Positions 30,226 to 39,700 of a stretch of 64,000 bases of DNA are shown here, one piece after another (positions within the stretch are counted from its first letter, which is position 1; every line of letters starts with the position of its first letter). Location of the stretch: the NCBI RefSeq assembly GCF_030435805.1, contig NC_081292.1, forward strand, positions 182,924,497 to 182,988,496, read 5' to 3'. Position numbers and translations under genes: made by a program. This stretch comes from Mustela lutreola (Eukaryota; Chordata; Mammalia; Carnivora; Mustelidae). The notes beneath the pieces were generated by a model. That model saw nothing but the letters and a program-made list of their open reading frames with translations, made no database searches and was not told where the DNA came from.

Positions 30226-30791
30226 GGAATGTACATCTGATACATACTATAATATGGATGAGTCTTGAAAACTTTATGGTAAGCGAAATAAGCCAAAGGA
30301 CAAATATTGTATGCATATCCACTTCCATGAGTTTCTCAGAATTGACAAATTTATAGAAACAGAAAGTATAAGGATGGTTTCCAGGATCTAGGGGAAGGGG
30401 GAAGGGGAACTGACTGTTCAGTGGGTCTAAAGTTTATTCTAGGACGATAATAGTGTTCCGGAAGTAGATGGTGGTGATAGTTGCACAACAGTGTGAACAT
30501 CCTGAATGTCACTGAATTAATACACCCAAAGATGGTTAAATGGATACATTTCATGTACATTTTGCCACCCACCAAAAAGTGAAAAAAAAATCCTGGCTAT
30601 AATATTGTGTAACAGGTCTGCAAGATGTTAGCACTGGGGGGAGTAGGCTATGTGTACCTGAGGTCTCTCTCAATTTTTTCCCCACAGTTAAGCATGAATC
30701 TGCAATTATTTCAGTATTTAAAATGGAGGAAAAGGATGGGTTTTATTGAATGAATATTATACTTCAATAACATTGATTTAAAAGTGTGACC

Positions 30792-30988
30792 GGGACTCCT
30801 GGGTGGCTCAGTTGGTTGAGTGGCTGCTTTCGGCTCAGGTCATGATCCCAGGATCCTGGGATCGAGTCCCACATCGGGCTCCTTCCTCAGCAGGGAACCT
30901 GCTTCTCCCTCTGCCTCTGCCTGCCACTCTGTCTGCCTGTGGTCGCTTTCTCTCTCTTTAATAAATAAATAAATTAATTTAAAAAATG
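30792..30988 (+). repeat. Can-SINE
   Basis: GGGACTCCTGGGTGGCTCAG head with body of the older CTGCCTCTGCCTGCC type and AATAAATAAATAAATT tail. Confidence 0.9.
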
Positions 30989-31012
30989 GTCTGGGTTTGA
31001 ATCTTACTTTTT

Positions 31013-31222
31013 AAAAAAGTTTTTTTAAAAGATTTTTATTTGTCAGAGAGAGAATGAGAGAGAGAGAGAGAGAGAGCACAAGCACACAGCAGGCAGAGGC
31101 AGAGAGAGAAGCAGGCTCCCTGCCAAGCAAGGAGCCCGATGCAGGACTCAATACCAGGACTCTGGGATCATGACCTGAGCCGAAGGCAGTGGCTTAACCG
31201 ACTGAGCCACCCAGGCATCCCC
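31013..31222 (-). repeat. Can-SINE
   Basis: Reverse-complement element with duplication TGAATCTTACTTTT at both ends. Confidence 0.92.
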
Positions 31223-31235
31223 TGAATCTTACTTT

Positions 31236-31355
31236 TACCAGCTCTGTGACTCAGGCAATTTCCTAGGGCCTCAGTTTCCTCACCTGGAAAGTGGGGATAA
31301 TAGAAGTATTTACCCCAAAGGGTGTGTGTGAAGCCCAAGAAATGCATCTAGCACT
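31236..31355 (+). repeat. MIR SINE fragment
   Basis: GCCTCAGTTTCCTCACCTGG AAAGTGGGGATAATAG core in forward orientation. Confidence 0.8.
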
Positions 31356-31960
31356 CCACACCTTGTTGCTTTTGTAAATGGGTTTCCAAAATGTCATTGA
31401 CCACCGTCAGTCCTTCAGAACCCCAGACGCATTTTCTGCTAGTGACATTGCTGCCTCTGGTGGTTGGGTGCCCACACTTGCCCACCCAAGCCCTGGGATT
31501 CAGCAGAGCTCAAACATGGGAAATTTGTGAGAATGGAATAATGGCAGACAACTCCACGCAATAGATCATAAAACAAAATGAGGAGACCATCAAACTGAAC
31601 AAGAACAGGTTTTATCACAAATGCTGGTTTGGGGGGAACAGCAGATTCAATCAAAGGTCAGGAGGCTTGGCATAGAGATTCAGGAGGCCATGTCTGCACC
31701 TTCCAAGGACGTCACCAACATTGGCCTGAGAGTCTGTTGTCCAGCGCCTAAATGTAAGACTTTTCTTGTGGGGCTCCATCTATCTGTAGCATCCCTCTTA
31801 GTCTATCTACTCACCTACGGCTTCTTGAGGGAGGAAAGAAAAACACACAAACAGGCAAGCATGCGGGCATTTGTCTGCCCCACTTCCGGGCTCTGTCAGT
31901 CTCCGGAGGGCAGGCAGTGCTTCATTTGGGTTCCCAGAGCCTCCACCAGCCCATCCTGAA
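31356..31960. other. Intergenic stretch without recognised features
   Basis: No gene or repeat recognised. Confidence 0.4.
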
Positions 31961-32130
31961 CCTCTTGCAGTAGCTAAAACTTTCCAAGTTCTCTCCCTCT
32001 CACCTCTAGGACTCTGCACATACTGCTTCCTCCTCAAACGTCCCCCACACCCTTTGCCTGGCAAATAGCCTTTTGTCCTTCGGGATGCAGCTCCCATGTG
32101 ATCTCTTCCAGGAAGCCTTCTTTGATTTTG
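31961..32130 (+). repeat. LINE-2-like fragment
   Basis: CCTTTGCCTGGCAAATAGCC and GATCTCTTCCAGGAAGCCTT resemble the L2 3' region. Confidence 0.5.
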
Positions 32131-32384
32131 CCAGGTCCAGGCTCTGTGCTCCCTCATGAGGCACAGTGTCCTTCCCAAGCAGCTCAGCTGTGAGGCTGCT
32201 GTCAGGGGGAGTGCAGTAGGGAACGGGCAGTTTCTGGGTATTCAGGGAAGGGGAAAGACAGTGTATAGTCAAGGCTACTTTAGAAATATATAAAACAGGA
32301 AAATGCCTCGTCTTTGTTCCAGGATCTGTCTCCAGAGAGCCACATCTGATCTGTTTATCAGAGTGAATGGACACATGCACTCAA

Positions 32385-32570
32385 GGCAGAGTCCCTGGGT
32401 CTAAATCCTGGCTCTGCCACTAACCAGTTGCATGGTCTTGGCCTTAACATTTCCCTCATCTGTGAAATGGGTACAATAATAGAACTGACCTCACAGGGGT
32501 GTTGTGAGAATCACATGAATTACCATGTGTAGAGGGATTAAAATAATAAGTGCCATCTAGCCTTTGCTCT
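32385..32570 (+). repeat. MIR SINE fragment
   Basis: AAATCCTGGCTCTGCCACTA, then CATCTGTGAAATGGGTACAA, the MIR landmarks in forward order. Confidence 0.85.
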
Positions 32571-32675
32571 CATTATAGTTGTTCCTTTCCCTCTGCCTTC
32601 TGGGGCTCCCACGCCAGGTCAAGTGCACACTTAACACTCCACTGCAGTGTGTATAGGTTTCCTTCTTAGCACTTT

Positions 32676-32676
32676 T

Positions 32677-32724
<48 letters not shown>

Positions 32725-32889
32725 TGACAGACAGAGATCACAAGTAGGCAGAGAGACAGACAGAGAGAGAGGAGGAAGCAGGCTCCCCGCTGAGCAGAGA
32801 GCCCGATGTGGGGCTCAATCCCAGGACCTCGGGATCATGACCTGAGCCGAAGACAGAGGCTTTAACCCACTGAGCCACCCAGGTGCCCC
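32676..32889 (-). repeat. Can-SINE with (CTTT)n-expanded tail
   Basis: Tail converted to about 14 CTTT units; exact duplication TTCTTAGCACTTT at 32663-32675 and 32890-32902. Confidence 0.93.
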
Positions 32890-32902
32890 TTCTTAGCACT
32901 TT

Positions 32903-33290
32903 CCATGTTCTGCACTCACACATTCACTCATGGGACCCTTGACTGATGTCGCTTCTCTTCTAGGCTGGCTGTGTGTCATGCAGGTAGGGCCTGGACTTGA
33001 TACTCTCCCACAGCAAGCCGCTGGATACAAGGGAGCTCAACAGAGGAAGGATCTCAGTGGGTCAAATGTCACTACCCTCCTTCTTGCAGAACATCAGGCA
33101 CTGGAGATGACTGTCTAGATCTCGGTAGAGTGTTCTGGGTGCACTGGGCCAAGCAGCTTTGGTTTCAGTTCTCCACACATGAAGTGAACTTGCGGGGCCG
33201 GCGCCGGGGTGGGGAGGCCCTCTGCGACCCAGCCTTGCCTGCATCATGGTGACTGAGCATTCTGGTACTCCAGCCTCTCCTGCCCTGTCG
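32903..33290. other. Intergenic stretch without recognised features
   Basis: No gene or repeat recognised; a small GC-rich patch (CGGGGCCGGCGCCGGGGTGG) occurs near 33195. Confidence 0.4.
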
Positions 33291-33299
33291 TGCTCCAGC

Positions 33300-33680
33300 C
33301 TTCCCGGCCTGACAGCAACATGCTCAAGAGTCCTTGCTTGCCCTTCCTTCTGCCTAGAATGCTTTTCCCATCACACCTCTCCGCAGATTGGACTCCATGG
33401 CATTCGTTCAGATCCCAGGTCAACTGAGATGCTGGGGAGGGTCCTCTCTGAAGTCAAGCCCCCAACCCTGAGTCACTGTCTACCCAGGACTTGGCTTTAT
33501 TTTTTTTTCCCACAAATGTCCGAATTGCATGTATGAAATGACTTCTTGTGTTTATTCTCTCTTTCTCTGTGGAAACTGTAAGCATCATGAGGACAAGAAC
33601 TTTGTCCTGTCACTGATGATTTCCTACTGCCCAGAATGACCCTGGCACGTGGAAGGGACCCACTATTTGATGAGCTGAGT
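33300..33680 (+). repeat. LINE-2-like fragment
   Basis: CTTCTGCCTAGAATGCTTTT and ATGAGGACAAGAACTTTGTC match L2 3'-end landmarks in forward order. Confidence 0.55.
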
Positions 33681-33715
33681 GTCAGGCTGAATGGAGACAC
33701 CTTATGCTTGAGAGC

Positions 33716-33915
33716 TGTCACTGTCCAATATGGCAGCCACTGGCCACGTGTGGCCAAATTGAAATTAAAGTAAGACTTCAGTTCCCCAGTCATATGAACC
33801 ATATCTCCAGCACTCAGTGGCCACATATGACTAGTGGCTACCATATTGGATGTGGCAGGTACAGACCATTTTCATCACTTCGGGAAGATCTGTGGCCCCT
33901 CGCTGCTCTAGACTG
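33716..33915. repeat. hAT-like nonautonomous DNA transposon remnant
   Basis: CCAATATGGCAGCCACTGGC at 33725 is mirrored by TAGTGGCTACCATATTGG at 33833-33850, giving inverted repeats of about 29 bp around an AT-rich centre. Resembles a common Charlie-type element; exact family not assigned. Confidence 0.6.
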
Positions 33916-34228
33916 TAATCACACATGGCACTTTCCTACTTTTATTCTTTACTCAGGTCATTCTCTCTGCCTGGAGTGCGTTAACTGATCCTTAATAGAA
34001 ATCCTACCCATGTAGAATTTGGGAACGTGAAACAGAAGCCTTAAGATCAATTCAACAATTACACCTCTCAGAACGTATCCTTTGGTAAATAATGATCCAT
34101 GTGAAGATTTTGATAGAGAAATGTTCAATGCAGCACTGTTTATAGTAGCCAAACCCCTGCCCCTACACCAAAACAAAGACAAAAAGCAGGCAGTGGGGAG
34201 ACATTGGTTAAATTATGGTAGAGCCTTT

Positions 34229-34433
34229 GGAGCACCGGGGTGGCTCAGTCAGTTAAACCATAGGCTGTTGATTTCAGCTCAGGTTATGATCTCAGGGCCC
34301 TGGGATGGAGTCCCACATTGGGCTTTGTATTCAGTGTGGAATCTGCTTGAGGATTCTCTCTCTACCTCTCCCTCTGCTCCTTCCCCCTTCTTGTTCTCTC
34401 TCTCTCTCAAAATGGATTTAAAAAATCTTTTAA
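34229..34433 (+). repeat. Can-SINE (older subfamily)
   Basis: GGAGCACCGGGGTGGCTCAG head; flanks share AAATTATGGTAGAG. Confidence 0.88.
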
Positions 34434-34741
34434 AAAATTATGGTAGAGTCATCAAAAACAGAAGACTGTATAATGTCATGGAACTCTTTCAAAATACACT
34501 GCTAAAAAAAGGAAAGCCAGTTATAATGCAGGAAAAAAGTTACAAAACATGAAGAAATTGGGACCAGAAGTTTCCAGCCTTATCTGTAAAGTTTGAAACT
34601 TTTAAAGAATATAATTAAGTATGTAATTATCAGTCAGTAAGCATGTATTACTGTATGATTTCATTTTTGTTCAAAAAAAAAAAAAAGTCCCTTGGAGTTT
34701 TGAAGACCAGATTAAACATTCTATGTAGAAGTGCTTGACGT

Positions 34742-34930
34742 GGGGGCACCCGGGTGGCTAAGTCTTTAAGTGTCTGCCGTCAGCTCAGGTCGTGATCCCA
34801 GAGTCCTAGGATTGAGTCCCTTATGGGGCTCCCTGCTCAGCAGGAAACCTGCTTCTCCCTCTGTCTGCTGCTCCCCCTGCTTGTGCTTGTTCTCTCTCTC
34901 TCTCTCTGGCAAATAAATAAAATCTTTAAG
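34742..34930 (+). repeat. Can-SINE
   Basis: GGGCACCCGGGTGGCTAAG head, CTGCTCCCCCTGCTTGTGCT body of the older arctoid type, AATAAATAAAATC tail. Confidence 0.9.
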
Positions 34931-34944
34931 GTCAGACAGTCTTT

Positions 34945-35167
34945 ATTTAAATTTTTTTAAGCAAAGTAATCTTTGCTTTGCTTATTTATTTATTTAAAGA
35001 CTTTATTTATTTGACAGAGAGAGAGAGATCACAAGTAGGCAAAAAGAGAAGGGGAAATAGGCTCCCTGCTGAGCAGAGAGCCCCATGGGAGGCTCAATCC
35101 CAGGACCCTGGGATCACGACCTGAGCGGAAGGCAGAGGCTTAGCCCACTGAGCCACCCAGGCACCCC
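34945..35167 (-). repeat. Can-SINE
   Basis: Reverse-complement element ending AGCCACCCAGGCACCCC; flanks TAAGGTCAGACAGTCTT and TAAAGTCAAACTGTCTT look like its diverged duplication. Confidence 0.88.
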
Positions 35168-36084
35168 TAAAGTCAAACTGTCTTCAGAAAAAGGAATTTT
35201 AAGAACATTCTGAACACAAAGCTAATGTAACATTGTATCGCAACTCTACTTCAATCATAAAAAATGGTAATGTTAAGACAGTAAACAAACTACTTCACAG
35301 AGTAAATGCTGAACGAACAACACCGGCCACTTTTATGCCTCAGAAAAAAAAGAGTAAAGAGCATATTTGCCAAATGTTAAGAGAAATTGCCTCTAGGCTG
35401 AGAAACTGGGGTGAATTCACTTTCTTCTTTTGGTTTAGCACCTTTTCTTAGTTTCCTCTAATGAACATGCATTCCTTTTGAGATAAGGGATGAGGACAAA
35501 GAAAGTATTTAAGAAAAATTATTTAAGGCTCGATTCAAGTGATAGTTCATGAAGCCTTGTTGCCCCGAGACTGGAGTCATGGCTGCCCTCATCGCAGGGC
35601 AAAGGTTGGGGGGGGCGGGGTCGGGGAAGTGGGGGGGGGGGTTCCCTCAACTGGAAGAGGCAGGCCCAGGAGTGGGTAAGTGGGGGGGGGGATGCGGCCT
35701 GCATGCCCGTTACCAGCTGTCCCGGAGAAGCTTGCCTGATATTTGCAGATGAGCCGTGGCCAGCCCTGGGCAGAAAAAAGCCATTGGCCAGACCGGAGCC
35801 AATGATGCCCTGCCTATCCTTTTTTCTCAGGGAGTCGGTAACTGGGGACCCTGCACGCAGCTTAGGGGTTCCTGTCAGTGGAAAAGAAGGTGGAGTGTGA
35901 GAGCTGGCGGCCCACATGTCTTGGGAGGCTTCAGAGGTGATGAGCGAGGCCCATGGTGGTCCGGATCCCCCACCAGCCCCTGCTCTTTTTCTAGGTTGGG
36001 GGGGGGGGTGGGAGCGGGAAGAAGGGTAATTTGGTTTATGCTTCGGGGCACCAAGAAGCCCTGCCCCTTTATCCCTACAAACCT
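35168..36084. other. Intergenic stretch with G-rich patches
   Basis: No gene recognised. G-runs at about 35610-35690 and 35998-36008 have quadruplex potential on the plus strand. Confidence 0.45.
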
Positions 36085-36228
36085 AAGGACTAAGAGTGTG
36101 GCATCTAACGTTAGCATCCAACGTCCAGGTTTGACTCCCGCTTCCTCGTACTAATTCTGTGAGTTACTTAACCTTCCCGCGCCTCTCTTTTCTTACCCGT
36201 GAAATAGGAGTATTGATTATAGCATCTT
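36085..36228 (+). repeat. MIR SINE fragment
   Basis: Forward MIR landmarks: AGGTTTGACTCCCGCTTCCT, GTGAGTTACTTAACCTTCCC, CCCGTGAAATAGGAG. Confidence 0.75.
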
Positions 36229-36348
36229 GGAAGAAGCGTGAAATTCGCTGGATAAACTCTGCTCACAGTTCCTCTTTTTAGCCAAGACACAAGACTCTGG
36301 CTAGGGAAGGTTCCCGCGCCCACAGCGGAACTGCGGGGATGGGGCCAA

Positions 36349-36354
36349 TTTATT
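36349..36354 (-). terminator. CATIP: Candidate CATIP polyadenylation signal
   Basis: Minus-strand AATAAA about 140 nt downstream of the CATIP stop, implying a short 3' UTR. Confidence 0.55.
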
Positions 36355-36491
36355 CCGCCCCCCCCTCAAAAAAAAAAAAAAAAAAAACCCGCAGCTCGCA
36401 AGGCGCGCCTCTGGGGTGAGTCCCTCCGGTTCCCCGCTGCGTCCCCGGCGACCGCCCAACTTCCTGCAGGTCCCCGCCCGCTGCGCCCCGC

Positions 36492-36722
36492 CTAGTGGAA
36501 GAGGTCCCGGGGGTCCAGCGAGCGGAAGGGGCTGGGCCGGTGGGAGGAGCGCAAGGCGGGGGTCGGGGGGTGGCGCTTCGCGAAGGGGCCGAAGTACTCC
36601 GCGGCGAAGGTGACCACGTCTTCGGGCTGGCGCAGCAACAGGAAGAGCAGGAAGTCTGAGATGAGCGCCTGGGCCTCGGGGTGCTGTCGCAGATAGCTGC
36701 TGTGGCTGAGACGGAGCTCCTC
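36492..36722 (-). CDS. CATIP: CATIP coding exon 10 with RII-like C-terminal domain
   Basis: 231 nt, 76 aa and TAG at 36494-36492. [20 protein letters not shown] then the docking-like helix pair, ending [10 protein letters not shown]. High GC and codon use distinct from upstream exons reflects the local GC-rich block. Confidence 0.93.
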   Translation of the reverse strand, partial: EELRLSHSSYLRQHPEAQALISDFLLFLLLRQPEDVVTFAAEYFGPFAKRHPPTPALRSSHRPSPFRSLDPRDLFH

Positions 36723-39700
36723 CTGGCGGAGACCGAGCCTGAGCGGGGCCCGGGACCCCGCGCCCCGGGAGCACCCCTTCGCCGCCCCCTTCGCCCCAAG
36801 GAGGGCCCTCCAACCGTCCAGGTGTGCCTCTCAAGCAGGCACAAAGAGGCATCGGTAATGGTGGAATTCATGCGCAGGGGGGAATGGGGACCCCAGGCTG
36901 GCTGCAGCCTCTCCTCACCTTCCGGTCCACGAACCTCGAGTAGAGCTCCATATCCTCCACCCACACCAGGGGCTTCTTCTCAAATACGGGGCGAGGCTCC
37001 ATCTCATCTGGGTGCGGAGGGAGGAAGGCGGCACTCTCTCACGCCAGAACCTTCCCCAGATACAGGGGGATGCCCAAGAATACTCAAATTGCAGTCCCAG
37101 GTTCTGCTCAGATGGCCAGAGTTGCTGGAAGGGGGTCCTTGCAAAGTGATCCTCCCCTAATTGCCTTGGAGTCAGAGGCTGGAGGGCAAAACTTCCCCGT
37201 CTCCACTCAGTCCAGCCTCTGCACCCCGGAAGGTCCCTGTTTTCCCCACCTCTCCTTCGTGAAGTCTTCACCAGCCTGCGGCTTCACTCACCCTTCTCCT
37301 TCAAGATAGGCATCTGGGTGACCAGGCAGTACCCCGGGGAACCCACCTGGATTCTCTTGGCCAGGTGCCTGGAATACAACGCAGGTGTGAGAGTGGGAGT
37401 CTTCCTACACCAGCCCACCCCTCTGACAGCGGTCCTGGGGGCCTTCCTTGGCTGCTGCTTCCCCAACACCACTTATCTCTGAGTTCTAGGGTCATGTTCA
37501 TTCCTAGGTCCCCAGATAACGGCACCGCATTTCAAACTGGGTCTTGTCTGTGCGCTTGGAGATGTGTGCTGGTGTGCACTAAAACACTCACGATGGGTGG
37601 CTCAGTGGGTTAAGCCTCTCTGCCTTGGGCTCAGGTCATGATCTCAGGGTTCTGGGATGGAGCCCCGCATCAGGCTCTCTGCTCAGTAGGGAGCCTGCTT
37701 CCCCCTCTCTCTCTGCCTGCCTCTCTGCCTACTTATGATCTCTGTCTGTCAAATAAATAAAATCTTAAAAGAAAAAACCTCACGAGCCTCCTGCTTCGTG
37801 ACCCCCCAAATTGAAACAACATGCTAAGTTATCAAATAAGGAAAGCCAACGATGTTCCGATTATTTGTTTCCCCTATGTAATTATTCTATCAATACCTCT
37901 TTGGAAATTTCAAGAAACAAATTCTTCCCCCACCTCCCTCCCCAATTTTCTAACGATTTCGCTCCTGTGCTGGGCTAGTGACAGCTTGACAATGTGCCAG
38001 GATGTCCCCCTCTCCCCCCAATGCACATTGATTCTACCCAGTGTCGTTGTTCAGACCTTGGTGCTTTTTGGTATTATACCCAGCGGTGGCAGCTGCTTTA
38101 GCTACCATGCCTTAGGCTTTGTGAGGTTAGTATTGACTTTCTCAGCCATTCAGGGCTCCTTGGTGAGGTTTGGACGTGACTCCATCAGGGAAAGCATACC
38201 CATTGGGCACGAATTGGACATGGTACGAATCAGGAGAAAATGTGTGAATGATGTGGAAAAGAATGAATGATGTGGATAAAGCAGAGGGGCGCTCCTCCTG
38301 GTCTGTCCCCAGAGTCAGTAGTCTTCCTTGGCCTCATGCCCGCCCCCAGGATCCAGCTCCCAGGCTTGTGCTCCACACTGCCCCCTAGCCCCCACTGTCA
38401 GTAGCTCACCCATCCGACAGCAGATAGAACTGGCAGGAATTGGGGATGCCTTTCACTGAGTGGACCGTCTGCTCCACGATGAACACCTCTACCTGCTGGC
38501 GGTCCACCTGGATCTTCTGGAAGCCCAGCCCTTGCTGGCAGCAGCCAAGATAAGAGGGAGGGAGGTTATGTGGATGCCCACCAGCATCTCCCCCAAATGT
38601 CACTCTGGCGCTTTTCTCCACCTTGCTGCTTCGTTCCTTGTTTATCAGTGACAAACAACCCTTGGCTGTCCAGGCCCTCAGCCACCACAGGATTTGAATC
38701 ACACCCCCAAGTTAAGTGGGGGTCCCCTTGTAGAAGGCCAGTTCCATGCTGCACTCGCCCCACCCTCCCCTCCTCATCTTGATGACCAAGTTCTCCTGGT
38801 TGGCAGATTCAGTTAGGGATGAGGTCATCCAACAGGTGTGAGCCTGAGGAGGTGGGGGCGGGGAGCGTGGGGAGGCTCTTTGAGGGCGGGGTCCGCGATG
38901 CTCTGAGAAGGGGGCTAGATTGGGATCTGTGGCCCCTACTGTTGCCCACAGTCCGCCCTGTTGTCGTTACAATTTAAAACGCTGGGAGCAGCTGCGGACA
39001 GGGGGCCGAAAGGAGCTAATGCAGGAACTGTGTTTCAGAGAAGGTGGGGGAAGTGACATGGGCCTGTTTGTCATGTTTGCGATAGAAAAGACTGGAATGT
39101 CATTTACAAAGTTGGTCAAATCAGCCCCCAAAATGTGTGCTTAGAAGCATAGCTTTAAAATTGCACATGGCAGAAAGCCCTAGGTTTGCTGATCATGAAG
39201 TTTTAGCCACAAGAAAAGAAAAAGAAAAAAAAAAAGAACCCTTCAGGTCTGAGACATAATAAAAATGCAGTTGGAAAAGGTGCATTTCCTGATGTTAAAA
39301 AAATACTTCTTTTAAAAGCAGCCCTCTGCTATGTTTATTTTTCCTGGACTGACTTCTGGGCAAGAAGCATTGCTTCTCAACTGCTCCCCGCTTTGGTTCC
39401 TCTTTATCATGCCACCTGCCCCTACGTGATCTTCGAACACATGAAGACTTGCTTTCTCCTGCCCTTGGAAGTCCCACCGGCAGGGCCCCAGCCCACCAGC
39501 TCTTCCACACCTGAAGCTGTCTTTTCCCCTGCTTCGGCGACCTCTGTGCCCCTCTTGGCTTTCGCCAAGGCCAAGTCCCCCACCCAGGGAGACCCCTCAC
39601 GTAAGTGGAGTAGCAGAGTTTGCCCTCCGTGTCCAAGGCCAGGAAACGGGCGTTGCTGGGCACCGTCTGCCGCCAGGCCATCACCCTCAGCAACACCAGG

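Larger units (their letters stand above)
29651..30600 (+). repeat. Old L1 3' end
   Basis: L1M-like text (CCCAAATATTCATCAAGAGA, GATGAGTCTTGAAAACTTTA, GATGGTTAAATGGATACATT) with two SINEs inserted. Confidence 0.75.
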
